A stretch of 53,949 bases of DNA from GCA-020352575 sp964600365 (GCA_964600365.1 CAZRJG010000011.1:1-53949), one strand, 5' to 3'. Positions 8,426 through 16,861 are shown, counted from the stretch's first letter. A program made the numbers and translations. The notes: generated from the sequence alone by a model not told the origin.

Positions 8426-8860
8426 CTACGCCTTCACTTCCTCGTACGTGAGCGCCATGAGGATGTCGCGGTCGTCCTCGCTGATGGTGGGTCGGGTCAC
8501 GATCCACCAGGTGAGCAGGACGGCGAACGCGACGAACGAGACGTCGGCCCACAGGGGCATCGAGGTGAGACCCACGGTGAGCCCGAAGGACAGGGCGATG
8601 AAGAAGGCCGCCAACCGCTTCACCCGGAGCGTGAAGCCGCGCCGGATCCGCCAGCTGCGAACGATGGGGCCGAACGTGCGGTGCGAGACCATCCAGCGGT
8701 CGAACCGCTCCGACGATTTGGAGAACGAGAAGGCCGCGAGGAGGACCGGACCGGTGGTCGGGATCGTGGGGAGGACGATGCCGACCAACGCGATGCCGAG
8801 CATCACGATGCCGAGGGAGAAGTAGAGCCCTCGGGCGACGCGGGAACGTGCACGGGCCAT
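8426..8860 (-). CDS. YbaN/DUF454 family inner-membrane protein
   Basis: A 144-residue membrane protein. A first helix pair (G-I-V-M-L-G-I-A-L-V-G-I-V-L-P-T-I-P-T-T-G-P) is followed by F-S-K-S-S-E-R-F-D-R-W and then W-R-I-R-R-G-F-T and two further helices, the layout of the YbaN/DUF454 family. Function is unknown; some relatives sit near redox or stress genes. The frame is open 19 codons further upstream; I chose the ATG at 8860 because the family begins with a short basic N-terminus (M-A-R-A-R-S-R). TACAGT (8871-8876 on this strand) lies 10 bases before it. Confidence 0.8.
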   Translation of the reverse strand: MARARSRVARGLYFSLGIVMLGIALVGIVLPTIPTTGPVLLAAFSFSKSSERFDRWMVSHRTFGPIVRSWRIRRGFTLRVKRLAAFFIALSFGLTVGLTSMPLWADVSFVAFAVLLTWWIVTRPTISEDDRDILMALTYEEVKA

Positions 8861-8949
8861 AGGACGCAGCACTGTATGACCGTCGACCCCCGACAGCACG
8901 TCGGATACCCGTGGCACGCGCCGCTGCCGGACGGGGGTACGCTCGCCGC

Positions 8950-9132
8950 ATGGAAGACGAGGTGGACGACGCGCGGCCCCCGGACACGATCACGTGCGTG
9001 GACTGCCTCGGCACATGCCACCTCATCTCCTTCGAGCCCCCCGAGGGCTGGGCCCTCGGCGACGTCCTCGCCTACCGATGTGCAGACTGCCTCGACCGGT
9101 GGGATCTCGTCTGGGAGCCCGTCGGCGAGTAG
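8950..9132 (+). CDS. Small zinc-ribbon protein, 60 residues
   Basis: A 60-residue acidic protein with C-V-D-C followed by a further C-H, and C-A-D-C 27 residues later, a likely structural zinc site. The ATG at 8950 is chosen because TACGCT (8938-8943) ends exactly 6 bases before it, the leaderless arrangement seen at many genes here. No family recognised. It lies divergently from the YbaN-like gene and 66 bases before the thioredoxin gene. Confidence 0.6.
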   Translation: MEDEVDDARPPDTITCVDCLGTCHLISFEPPEGWALGDVLAYRCADCLDRWDLVWEPVGE

Positions 9133-9198
9133 GTCAGGCTTCGAGGTTGCGAAGCGCCGGGGAATACCCTCCGGGGTACACGACGTTCGAGATTGCAT

Positions 9199-9573
9199 AT
9201 GGCGCTCTTCAAGAAACCGAAACGACGCAAGGCCACTCCGGTGGGCTCGGTGCAGGAACTCCAACAGATCGCGGCAGAGGGCAAACCCGTCCTCGTCGAC
9301 TTCATGCAGCACGGGTGCGCCCCGTGCAAGGTCATGGACGGCATCGTCGACGAGCTCGCCGACGAGTACGGCGAGTCCGCGCACGTCGTGAAGGTGAACG
9401 CGGCGCACGCACCCGACGCCTTCGCCGAGTTCAAGGTGATGTCGACCCCGACCTTCGTCCTCCTGACGAACGGACGGGCGAAGCCGCGCTGGCGCCAGTC
9501 AGGCCTCGTGAGGAAGGACCAGCTCCAGCGGATGCTCGAGCGCGAAGGGGCCGAGAAGGTCGCGTCGGCCTGA
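9199..9573 (+). CDS. Thioredoxin-family protein
   Basis: A 124-residue thioredoxin fold. The active site reads H-G-C-A-P-C (Cys40 and Cys43) rather than W-C-G-P-C, so the redox potential or partner may differ from housekeeping thioredoxin. K-V-N-A-A-H and M-S-T-P-T-F (cis-Pro loop) are in the expected places. A very basic N-terminus (K-K-P-K-R-R-K) precedes the fold and no signal peptide is seen, so it should be cytosolic. I prefer the ATG at 9199 to the TTG two codons upstream. It is convergent with the acyl-CoA dehydrogenase gene. Confidence 0.85.
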   Translation: MALFKKPKRRKATPVGSVQELQQIAAEGKPVLVDFMQHGCAPCKVMDGIVDELADEYGESAHVVKVNAAHAPDAFAEFKVMSTPTFVLLTNGRAKPRWRQSGLVRKDQLQRMLEREGAEKVASA

Positions 9574-9597
9574 CGGTCGGACCCCGGCCGGAGCCCG

Positions 9598-10746
9598 TCA
9601 GGCGAGGACGGAGCGCCCGACGATCTCCTTCATGATCTCGTTCGTGCCGCCGTAGATCCGCTGCACGCGGGCATCGGCGAAGGCACGAGCGATCGGGTAC
9701 TCCATCATGTAGCCGTACCCACCGTGGAGCTGGAGGCAACGGTCCATGACCCTGCCCTGCAGGTCGGTGGTCCACCACTTGCCCATGGCGGCATCCTCCA
9801 CGGTGAGGGTGCCGTTGGAAAGGGCCTCGATCTGGCGGTCGACGTAGACCCGACCGATCTCGATCTCCGTCTTCATCTCGGCGATCTCGAAGCGGGTGTT
9901 CTGGAACGAGGCGATCGATCGACCAAAGGCATTTCGTTCCTTCACGTAGTCGATGGTCATGTCAAGGGCCGCTTCACACGAGGCGATGGCGCTCACCGAG
10001 ATCGACAGGCGTTCCTGGGGCAGGTTGTGGACGAGGGCGAAGAAGCCGGCCCCCTCGGCACCGAGGAGGTTCTCGGCGGGGACGCGGACGTCGTTGAAGA
10101 ACAGCTCGGCGGTGTCCTGGCTGTGCATGCCGAGCTTGTCGAGGTTGCGGCCCCGCTCAAAGCCCTCCATGCCCTCCTCGACCACGAAGAGGCTCATCCC
10201 GGCGTGGGCCTGGGTGGGGTCGGTCTTGGCGACGACGATGACGATGTCGGCGTTGATGCCGTTGGTGATGAACGTCTTCGACCCGTTGAGGATGTAGGAG
10301 TCGCCGTCCTTGATGGCGGTGGTCTTCACCCCGGCGAGGTCGGAGCCGGTACCCGGCTCGGTCATCGCGATGGCGGTCATGTGCTCGCCACTCACCATGC
10401 CGGGGAGCCAGCGGTGCTTCTGTTCCTCGTTGGCGATGTCGAGGAAGTAGGGGAGGCAGACGTCGTTGTGGAGGACGATGCCAGCACCGGCGGCGCCGAT
10501 GCCGGCGTACATCATCCGCTCGGCGACGATCGCATTCCACCGGAAATCGGGCATGCCGGGGCCGCCGTACTCCTCGGGGACGGCCATGCCGAGCAGGCCG
10601 GTCTGGCCCGCCTTCTCGAAGACCTCCCTGGGGACGATGCCGTCCTCCTCCCACTGCAGCCAGTGGGGCTTCATCTCTGCGTCGACGAATGCGTCGACCG
10701 TCTTGGCGAACAGGTCGTGGTCACTGTCGTACAGGGTGCGGTCCAT
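9598..10746 (-). CDS. Acyl-CoA dehydrogenase (long-chain/isovaleryl-like)
   Basis: A 382-residue FAD flavoenzyme catalysing alpha,beta-dehydrogenation of an acyl-CoA. M-T-E-P-G-T-G-S-D-L-A-G and G-S-K-T-F-I-T-N-G are the FAD/substrate motifs. L-Q-L-H-G-G-Y-G-Y-M and I-Y-G-G-T-N-E-I-M-K close the C-terminal domain. Because the end reads Y-G-G-T rather than Y-E-G-T, the catalytic base is probably the Glu of P-Q-E-R-L, as in LCAD and isovaleryl-CoA dehydrogenase. The open frame extends 177 codons further, but those overlap the SDR gene. Second gene of the SDR operon, 29 bases after its stop; electrons would leave through ETF to an EtfD-like protein such as that at 14636-16801. Confidence 0.93.
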   Translation of the reverse strand: MDRTLYDSDHDLFAKTVDAFVDAEMKPHWLQWEEDGIVPREVFEKAGQTGLLGMAVPEEYGGPGMPDFRWNAIVAERMMYAGIGAAGAGIVLHNDVCLPYFLDIANEEQKHRWLPGMVSGEHMTAIAMTEPGTGSDLAGVKTTAIKDGDSYILNGSKTFITNGINADIVIVVAKTDPTQAHAGMSLFVVEEGMEGFERGRNLDKLGMHSQDTAELFFNDVRVPAENLLGAEGAGFFALVHNLPQERLSISVSAIASCEAALDMTIDYVKERNAFGRSIASFQNTRFEIAEMKTEIEIGRVYVDRQIEALSNGTLTVEDAAMGKWWTTDLQGRVMDRCLQLHGGYGYMMEYPIARAFADARVQRIYGGTNEIMKEIVGRSVLA

Positions 10747-10775
10747 GGTGTGCTCCGTGGTGATCGATGGGTGGG

Positions 10776-11684
10776 TCAGGACTGGAAGAGGGGGAGCATG
10801 AGCTCCTGGATCTCTTGCATGGAGTTGGCGCAGACGAGGTAGTCCTCCTCGGACATCACCTCGTCGAGATGGGTGGCGACGTCCTCGGCGGTGGGGGTGA
10901 CACCCGGACCGGCGAACCATCCCCGGTTGACGCCGAGGAACATCCGGCCGACGCGGCCGCCGCCCACGGTGAGGCACTCGCCGGTGAGGGTGCACTGGTC
11001 GGAGGCGAGGTACACGACGGCGGGGGTGACCTGTTCGGGGGCGAAGAAGTCCATCATCGGGCCGAAGAGCTCCTCGGTCATCCGGGTCTTGGCGATGGGG
11101 GCGATGACGTTGGCGGTGATCCCGTACTTGGCGCCCTCCTGGGCAAGGACGTTGGTGAGGCCCCACAGGCCAGCCTTGGCCGCGCCGTAGTTGGCCTGCC
11201 CGAAGTTGCCGAGCATGCCCGAGGCCGAGGTCGTCGAGACCACCCGGCCGTAGGCCTTCTCGCGCATCACCTTCCATGCCGGGAGGGTGACGTGGAAGGC
11301 GCCGCGGAGGTGGACGTCGAGGACGGGACCGAACTCGTCCTCGGTGAGGTTGTGGAAGCTCTTGTCGCGCAGGATCCCGGCGTTGTTCACGACGATGTCG
11401 ACGGTGCCGAAGGCGTCGAGGGCGGCCCCGACGATCGCCTCACCACCCTCCCTGGTGGAGACGCTGTCGTAGTTGGCGATCGCCTCGCCCCCGGCCGACG
11501 TGATCTCATCGACGACGGCGTCGGCCATGGAGGACCCCGAGCCGGTGCCGTCGGCCGCACCCCCGAGGTCGTTCACGACGACCTTGGCCCCACGCCGGGC
11601 GAAGTCGAGGGCGTGCGCCCGGCCGAGGCCACCACCGGCGCCCGTGACGATCGCCACGCGCCCGTCGAAGCTGATGGGATCCAT
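10776..11684 (-). CDS. Short-chain dehydrogenase (3-hydroxyacyl-CoA dehydrogenase-like)
   Basis: A 302-residue SDR. The cofactor motif T-G-A-G-G-G-L-G-R is at residues 14-22, N-N-A-G at 100-103, a catalytic Ser around 153 in S-A-S-G, and Y166-x3-K170 in A-N-Y-G-A-A-K-A. Its length and opening D-G-R-V-A-I-V-T-G resemble the dehydrogenase part of peroxisomal multifunctional enzyme 2 and bacterial hydroxyacyl-CoA/steroid SDRs. Together with the acyl-CoA dehydrogenase it would provide two steps of a beta-oxidation route. GGAGGG lies 8 bases before the ATG, which I prefer to an open extension of 23 codons. A perfect palindrome at 11703-11720 precedes it. Confidence 0.9.
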   Translation of the reverse strand: MDPISFDGRVAIVTGAGGGLGRAHALDFARRGAKVVVNDLGGAADGTGSGSSMADAVVDEITSAGGEAIANYDSVSTREGGEAIVGAALDAFGTVDIVVNNAGILRDKSFHNLTEDEFGPVLDVHLRGAFHVTLPAWKVMREKAYGRVVSTTSASGMLGNFGQANYGAAKAGLWGLTNVLAQEGAKYGITANVIAPIAKTRMTEELFGPMMDFFAPEQVTPAVVYLASDQCTLTGECLTVGGGRVGRMFLGVNRGWFAGPGVTPTAEDVATHLDEVMSEEDYLVCANSMQEIQELMLPLFQS

Positions 11685-11702
11685 CGGAATCACCCTCCGA
11701 AG

Positions 11703-11724
11703 TTTGAGCGGATACTCAAATGTA
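11703..11724 (-). promoter_or_regulatory. Promoter and palindromic operator of the SDR-acyl-CoA dehydrogenase operon
   Basis: TTTGAG (11703-11708) and CTCAAA (11715-11720) form a perfect inverted repeat with a 6-base spacer. On the minus strand TACATT (11719-11724) fits the -10 pattern and overlaps the palindrome's edge, so the repeat would cover the transcription start. This is a typical repressor arrangement, most often TetR-type for acyl-CoA genes. No regulator gene is adjacent. Confidence 0.6.
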
Positions 11725-11865
11725 GCACGCCGACAGGAGGTCCAGGCCCACACGAGGCCAAGGCTCTACGGCCGGTCAGGACCCCGCACCTCCCCCACGA
11801 TCCAATCGCGAGGGCGGACGACGACCCCGCGAGCGGCGGGGCAACACGACTGCGATACTCCCGAC

Positions 11866-12270
11866 ATGCACGACTCGGATGCACACGCGGTCCAGGCGGC
11901 AGTCGAGCGGTTCCTGGAGGCCGCGGGCCGCCACGACTACGACGCCATCGAAGCGATGGTGGTCCCCGAGGCGAACATCGCCGCGGTGTCGGTTCGCGGC
12001 GATGGCCACGCGGTGACGACGATGACGGCTCGGGAGTGGCTCGCCCGCCAGCGTTCCCGTGCCGAGCAGGTGCCCTACACCGAGCCCGTGCATGACTGGA
12101 CCGTTCGGATCGACGGGGGGCACCTGGCATTCGTCAGGGCCGACGCCCTCCTGTCCATCGGGCAGGAGCCCAGGAGTCGCAACGTCGACTACTTCACGCT
12201 CGTGAAGGTGGACACGGAGTGGAGGTTCCTCTCCCTGTCCTACGTGTCGACGCCGATCCAGTCGGAGTAG
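11866..12270 (+). CDS. NTF2-like/SnoaL-like small protein
   Basis: A 134-residue protein whose pattern matches the NTF2-like cone fold (DUF4440/SnoaL group): an N-terminal helix with V-E-R-F-L-E-A-A-G-R-H-D-Y-D-A-I-E-A-M-V, then strands ending Y-F-T-L-V-K-V-D-T-E-W-R-F-L-S-L-S-Y. Such proteins range from small hydrolases/isomerases to ligand-binding domains; nothing here fixes a substrate. GATACT (11854-11859) ends 6 bases before the ATG, a near-match to the leaderless promoter pattern. The frame is open far upstream, but that part covers the SDR promoter. Confidence 0.7.
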   Translation: MHDSDAHAVQAAVERFLEAAGRHDYDAIEAMVVPEANIAAVSVRGDGHAVTTMTAREWLARQRSRAEQVPYTEPVHDWTVRIDGGHLAFVRADALLSIGQEPRSRNVDYFTLVKVDTEWRFLSLSYVSTPIQSE

Positions 12271-12444
12271 CGAACCGCACGACGTCGACTCACCTTCCTA
12301 TCCCTGCCCCGGTACTCGCTCCCCGCCCAAAGCGTCACAACGTCGCCGTTGCCCCCTGAGTACCAGACAAGCCAGACGTCAAGCCAATCCAAGCACTGGA
12401 CAGGCCAGCAGAGCGCGCGAGCTTCTGGACACACTCCCTCGTTG

Positions 12445-12455
12445 CGAATATTTCG
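12445..12455 (+). promoter_or_regulatory. Palindrome upstream of the toxin-antitoxin pair
   Basis: CGAA-TAT-TTCG is a perfect palindrome 35 bases before the antitoxin ATG. A second one, CCTTC-N5-GAAGG, at 12468-12482 runs up to the AAGGAG ribosome binding site. Either could be the autoregulatory operator expected of a type II module. The rest of 12271-12489 shows nothing recognisable. Confidence 0.4.
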
Positions 12456-12489
12456 AATCTGTGGCATCCTTCCGATCGAAGGAGACACC

Positions 12490-12969
12490 ATGAGCCAAGA
12501 ACAGCTTCTCATTCCCGATGAGGAGATGACGAACATCGCCGAGCAGGCCGCGCAAGCGGCAGCTAGCTACGCCAGGCTCTTGAGAGCCCATCCGACACCG
12601 ACGACCCGAGTGCAGTTGGTGGGTAGTGACCCCGATCAGGAAGCAACTGCGATCTCCGTTCCCTCGGAAGTCATCGGACTTCTGATTCGGATCCTCGACC
12701 ATCTCTCTGATGGGGACGCCGTTGCTGTTGTGCCCCATCACGCAGAGCTGACTACTCAGCAGGCGGCCGACATGCTCGGCGTCTCCCGCCCGTACTTCAT
12801 TGAGAAGGTGCTCGAGGCTGAAAGGATCCCCTTCCGTCGAGTGGGGAATCGTCGGAAGATTCGAGTCAAAGATCTCATTGCCTATCGGGACGAGGACTAC
12901 CGACGTCGGCGCCAGGTTGCCGACGAGTTGACGACCCTCAACCAGGAGATTGGGAGCTACTCCGAGTGA
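12490..12969 (+). CDS. Antitoxin with excisionase-type helix-turn-helix
   Basis: A 159-residue protein. Residues 87-132 (L-T-T-Q-Q-A-A-D-M-L-G-V-S-R-P-Y, then R-V-G-N-R-R-K-I-R-V-K-D-L) form the winged-HTH excisionase/MerR-like DNA-binding domain found in antitoxins paired with PIN toxins. The N-terminal 85 residues are probably for dimerisation or toxin binding, and a basic Arg-rich helix follows the HTH. AAGGAG lies 6 bases before the ATG. Its stop overlaps the GTG of the toxin gene by 4 bases. Codons are visibly less GC-rich than in neighbouring genes, which suggests transfer. Confidence 0.85.
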   Translation: MSQEQLLIPDEEMTNIAEQAAQAAASYARLLRAHPTPTTRVQLVGSDPDQEATAISVPSEVIGLLIRILDHLSDGDAVAVVPHHAELTTQQAADMLGVSRPYFIEKVLEAERIPFRRVGNRRKIRVKDLIAYRDEDYRRRRQVADELTTLNQEIGSYSE

Positions 12970-13529
12970 CCTACGTCGTCCTCTACGACGCCAACGTCTT
13001 GTACCCGATGCCAACCGCCGACACTCTCGTTCGAGTCGGTGTGGATTCTCACGCCTTTCACCTCAGTGTCCGTTGGACCGAGGAGATTCTGAACGAGGTC
13101 GATGAGGCCCTTGGATCTCGCGGTGGCGTCGAGGAGGACCGGATTGCCCGAAGAAGACAACTGATCTGCGAGGCAGTCCCGGATTGCATAGTTTCCGGCT
13201 ACGAACATGGAATCCCCGGCCTGGACTTGCCCGATCCGGACGATCGCCACGTTCTCGCAGCTGCGATCCACGCGAACGCTCAGGCAATCGTGACCAGCAA
13301 CGTCAAGGACTTCCCTGAGGAAGTCCTCTCACTCCATCATGTCGAGGCGATAACCCCGGACGACTTCCTCGTCGGCCTCTTCGACCTGAATGAGGCTCAA
13401 GTGTCACGGATCATCGAGCAGCAGCTTGGAGCGTTGACATCACCCCCGACGAGCAGGGAAGAACTCCTCGAATCTTTCGAGCGAGCGGGACTCGTTCGTC
13501 TGGCAGCCTTGCTCAACCGCAGCTCCTAG
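12966..13529 (+). CDS. PIN-domain ribonuclease toxin (VapC-like)
   Basis: A 187-residue PIN-domain protein, the likely RNase toxin of the module. Acidic residues typical of the site are D8 (Y-D-A-N-V-L), E44, D90/D92/D93 (L-P-D-P-D-D-R-H-V-L-A-A-A-I) and D115 (T-S-N-V-K-D-F-P). It is longer than classic VapC (about 130 residues), carrying a C-terminal helical extension with E-E-L-L-E-S-F-E, as in the larger PIN group coupled to excisionase-type antitoxins. The GTG overlaps the antitoxin stop (GTGA), so translation is coupled. Target RNA unknown. Lower GC than surroundings. Confidence 0.85.
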   Translation: MTYVVLYDANVLYPMPTADTLVRVGVDSHAFHLSVRWTEEILNEVDEALGSRGGVEEDRIARRRQLICEAVPDCIVSGYEHGIPGLDLPDPDDRHVLAAAIHANAQAIVTSNVKDFPEEVLSLHHVEAITPDDFLVGLFDLNEAQVSRIIEQQLGALTSPPTSREELLESFERAGLVRLAALLNRSS

Positions 13530-13745
13530 GAAGCACACCCCAACTCACTCGAACCCGAGGGGCAACGTCGCCCGATCGCAGACAGCCGCTCGAAGACTTC
13601 GGACCAAGGGCGCCCGCAAGAAAGCCGAGCGATAGCGAGAAGCTCCCAAAGTGCTCTTGCTGGCACCCGTTCTGGTCGGACCGACGACCTACCACACGCC
13701 AGCAAGGCCGACGGACACCGCTGCCCCGAGGACTACCTTCCCCCC

Positions 13746-14639
13746 GTGGCTCGCGTCCTCTCCTCTTCGCACGGCACCAACCGGGGGCACTTCGGGTCGG
13801 TGGAGTGGTCCCTCTTCCTCGGCATCGGCCTCATCTGGGGATCGTCGTTCGTGCTCATCGAGATCGGACTCGACGCGTTCGCCCCCGCCTTCGTCACCTG
13901 GCTCCGCGTGGCGTCGGGGGCGGCGACGCTGCTGCTCTTCCCGAAGGCACGCACCCGCATCGAGCGGGAGGACCTCCCCCGCCTCCTCCTCCTCTCGGTC
14001 ACGTGGGTGGCGATCCCGTTCTCCCTCTTCCCCATCGCACAGCAGTGGATCACCTCGGCGACGACGGGGATGCTCAACGGCCTCATGCCGCTCGCCGCCA
14101 CCGCCATCACCGCCCTCCTCCTCAGGGAGTGGCCCACTCGGGTGCAGGCGGCCGGGCTCGCCCTCGGCTTCCTGGGGGGCATCGGCATCGCAGCCCCCTC
14201 GATGGGCCAAGGTGTGTCGCAGGCGCGTGGTGTGCTCCTCATCGCAGGCGCCACACTCCTCTACGGCTTCTCGATCTCGATCGCCACGCCGCTCCAGCAG
14301 CGGTACGGGTCCCTGCCGGTGATGGCCCGGATGCTCGCCCTCGCCACCCTGTGGACGGCCCCGCTAGGGCTCCGCGACCTCCCGGGGGCGTGGCCGACCG
14401 GGCCGACCATCGCCACGATCGTCCTCGGTGCCCTCAACACCGGGATCGCCTACCTCATCATGGGGACGCTCATCTCCCGGGTCGGCTCCACGCGGGGATC
14501 GTTCTCGATCTACCTGCTCCCCGTCGTCGCCATGGTCCTCGGCGTCGTGCTCCTCGACGAGGTCGTGTCGGGGTGGGCGGTCGGCGGGGTGGCGCTCGTC
14601 ATCGTCGGCGCCGCCCTTGCGAGTCGCCGGGAGGCCTAG
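13746..14639 (+). CDS. EamA/DMT-superfamily transporter
   Basis: A 297-residue integral membrane protein with about ten helices in two EamA repeats, typical of drug/metabolite transporters. G-L-I-W-G-S-S-F-V-L opens the first repeat, and the second begins near A-R-G-V-L-L-I-A-G-A-T-L-L-Y-G. It ends V-I-V-G-A-A-L-A-S-R-R. Substrate unknown. GTG start: TACCTT (13734-13739) ends 6 bases upstream. Its TAG overlaps the stop of the opposite EtfD-like gene in a shared CTAG (14636-14639). The 13530-13745 gap before it shows no gene. Confidence 0.85.
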   Translation: MARVLSSSHGTNRGHFGSVEWSLFLGIGLIWGSSFVLIEIGLDAFAPAFVTWLRVASGAATLLLFPKARTRIEREDLPRLLLLSVTWVAIPFSLFPIAQQWITSATTGMLNGLMPLAATAITALLLREWPTRVQAAGLALGFLGGIGIAAPSMGQGVSQARGVLLIAGATLLYGFSISIATPLQQRYGSLPVMARMLALATLWTAPLGLRDLPGAWPTGPTIATIVLGALNTGIAYLIMGTLISRVGSTRGSFSIYLLPVVAMVLGVVLLDEVVSGWAVGGVALVIVGAALASRREA

Positions 14640-16801
14640 GCGCTTCCCGCCTTCTTCCGTGCGACCCCTTCGGCGAGGAGCATGGCGATGTCCTTCACCT
14701 CGACGCCCTCGCCCCCGAATTCCTTCACGCCGTCATCGATCATGACGTAACAGAAGGGACAGGCCACGGCCACCTGCTGGGCGCCCGTGGCGATCGCCTC
14801 CTCGGCACGTTCCACGTTCACCTTTCGGCCCGTCGCCTCCTCGGTCCAGAAGCGTGCGCCACCGGCACCGCAGCAGAACGAGTTCGTGCCGCTCCGCTCC
14901 ATCTCCACGAGGTTCCCGGTGGAGGCAACAACCTCGCGGGGATCCATGTACACATCGCCGTGGCGGCCCAGGTAGCAGGCGTCGTGGTAGGTGATGTCGC
15001 CGCCGCCGAGGTCGGGCTCGAGGTGTCCCTGGCGCACCAACTCGGCGAGCAACTGGCTGTGGTGGATGACGTCGTAGTCGCCGCCGAACTGCTTGTAGTC
15101 CTTGCCGAGCGTCGTGAAGCAGTGGGGGCACTGGGCGATGATCTTCTTCACACCGAACCCATCGAGGGTCTCGATGTTCTGGGCGGCCATCATCTGGAAC
15201 AGGTACTCGTTCCCCGCCCTCCGCGCCGAGTCGCCGGTGCAGGTCTCGGCGCTCCCGAGGATGGCGTAGTCGACACCGGCCTCGTTGAGCAGGGTGGCGA
15301 CGGCTCGGGTGACGTGGACGTTGCGGTCGTCGAAGCTCCCGGCGCACCCCACCCAGTAGAGGTACTCGGCGTGGTCGGTGGTCTCACCGAGGATCGGGAC
15401 TTCGAAGTCGAGCTCCTTCGCCCAGTCGGCCCGGGTCGCCTGGTTCAGCCCCCACGGGTTCCCGCTGTTCTCCAGCGCCACGAACGACTTGCCGAGGTCG
15501 GCGGGGAAGTCCGACTCCATGAGCGCCTTGTACCGGCGCATGTCGAGGATCTTGTCGAGGATCTCGATGTCCACCGGGCAGATCTCGTCGCACGCACGAC
15601 ACGTCGTGCACGAGTACAGCTCGTCGGTCGTGATCCGCTCGAAGAGGTTGTCCGACGTGATCGTGATGCCACTCGCGAGGCTCACCGGGGTGGAGACCTT
15701 CGGCGATCCCGAGGCAGCGGAGACCTCGCCGACCTTCATGACGATCTCACGCGGATCCAGCGACTTGCCGGTGGTGTTCGCTGGGCAGACCGACGTGCAG
15801 CGGCCGCAGACCGTGCAGGCGTCGGTGTCGATGAGCTGCTTCCACGTGAGGTCGGAGACGGCCCCGGCACCGAACGATTCGAGGTCGGAGGTCATGAGGT
15901 CGGGCATCGGCTTCATGGCGCCCTTCACCCGGTCACTCGGGGAGAGGAACATGTTCACAGGCGACGTGACCATGTGGCGGAGCTTCGTGGTGGGGAGCAC
16001 CACGAGGAATGCCATGAAGGCCGCGGCATGCGCGATCCACATCGCCTGGTGCCAGGCCCCCGCCGTTGCCTCCGGGAACCATCCCGCCATGGCGTACCCC
16101 GCGAACGACCACGTCTCGAACTCGGGCATGCCGGCGAACTGGATCCGGGCCGCCTCGGTGAGAAGGCCGGTCACCCCGATCGTCCCGAGGAGGGAGAGGA
16201 CCCAGCCGTCCTCGGGCTTCGTCTTGCCCTTGAGTCGGTAGGGCTTGTCGAGGTAGCGACGGACAACCGCCCAGGCGAGGCCGGCGAGGAAGACCACGGC
16301 GGCAAGGTCCAGGATGAGGGAGTACCACTGGTACACGGCGCCCTCGAGGAACTTGGCGGGCCCGGGGAGGAGGTGGTCGATCTCGAGGGTGACCGTCCCG
16401 AGGAAGAGGACCACGAAGCCGTAGTAGATGCCCGCGTGCATGAGCCCCGCCGCCCGGTCCTCGAGGAGGGTCTTCATCCTCAGCCCGCGGTCGAGCTCCT
16501 TGAACCGGGCGAGCCACATACCGAGCCGACGCTCGGTGGAGCCGCGCTCCCAGTTCCGGGCCCGCAGCGAGAAGAGGTAGAGCGTGAGTGCCAGGAACGA
16601 GGAGACCCCGACGTAGAAGAGCACCTCCACCGCCTTCGGGATGTTCACGAACACCTCGCGCCCGATCTCCGGCTCGGCATGGGCCCACGGCATCGACCCG
16701 AGCACCCACAGGCCCATGGTGGCGAGGAACGCCACCACCGCAGCGGCGACGAGGAGACGGCTCACGGTGCGCTTCGGCTCGGGCAATGGGGCTCCTTCCA
16801 C
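14636..16801 (-). CDS. etfD: Membrane Fe-S oxidoreductase, EtfD (Rv0338c)-like
   Basis: A 721-residue protein. Residues 1-280 hold around six membrane helices in the style of a heme-b/NarI-like anchor. Two 4Fe-4S motifs follow: C329-x2-C332-x2-C335-x3-C339 and C398-x2-C401-x2-C404-x3-C408. Two CCG-type cysteine-rich domains come next, with C486, C521, C558/C561 and then C609, C643-C644, C681/C684. This is the layout of heterodisulfide-reductase-related proteins such as mycobacterial Rv0338c, reported to pass electrons from ETF to the respiratory chain during fatty-acid oxidation. That role fits the acyl-CoA dehydrogenase nearby. GTG start; TAGGCT (16811-16816) ends 9 bases upstream. Confidence 0.85.
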   Translation of the reverse strand: MEGAPLPEPKRTVSRLLVAAAVVAFLATMGLWVLGSMPWAHAEPEIGREVFVNIPKAVEVLFYVGVSSFLALTLYLFSLRARNWERGSTERRLGMWLARFKELDRGLRMKTLLEDRAAGLMHAGIYYGFVVLFLGTVTLEIDHLLPGPAKFLEGAVYQWYSLILDLAAVVFLAGLAWAVVRRYLDKPYRLKGKTKPEDGWVLSLLGTIGVTGLLTEAARIQFAGMPEFETWSFAGYAMAGWFPEATAGAWHQAMWIAHAAAFMAFLVVLPTTKLRHMVTSPVNMFLSPSDRVKGAMKPMPDLMTSDLESFGAGAVSDLTWKQLIDTDACTVCGRCTSVCPANTTGKSLDPREIVMKVGEVSAASGSPKVSTPVSLASGITITSDNLFERITTDELYSCTTCRACDEICPVDIEILDKILDMRRYKALMESDFPADLGKSFVALENSGNPWGLNQATRADWAKELDFEVPILGETTDHAEYLYWVGCAGSFDDRNVHVTRAVATLLNEAGVDYAILGSAETCTGDSARRAGNEYLFQMMAAQNIETLDGFGVKKIIAQCPHCFTTLGKDYKQFGGDYDVIHHSQLLAELVRQGHLEPDLGGGDITYHDACYLGRHGDVYMDPREVVASTGNLVEMERSGTNSFCCGAGGARFWTEEATGRKVNVERAEEAIATGAQQVAVACPFCYVMIDDGVKEFGGEGVEVKDIAMLLAEGVARKKAGSA

Positions 16802-16861
16802 TCGGCGGGGAGCCTACCGAGGCGGGACCGAGGGACGGGGACGCACACCCCTCCCCCCTCA

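Noticed and set aside
10747..11277. N-terminal extension of the acyl-CoA dehydrogenase frame by 177 codons
   Set aside because: It overlaps the SDR gene in another frame; the enzyme is complete from the ATG at 10746.
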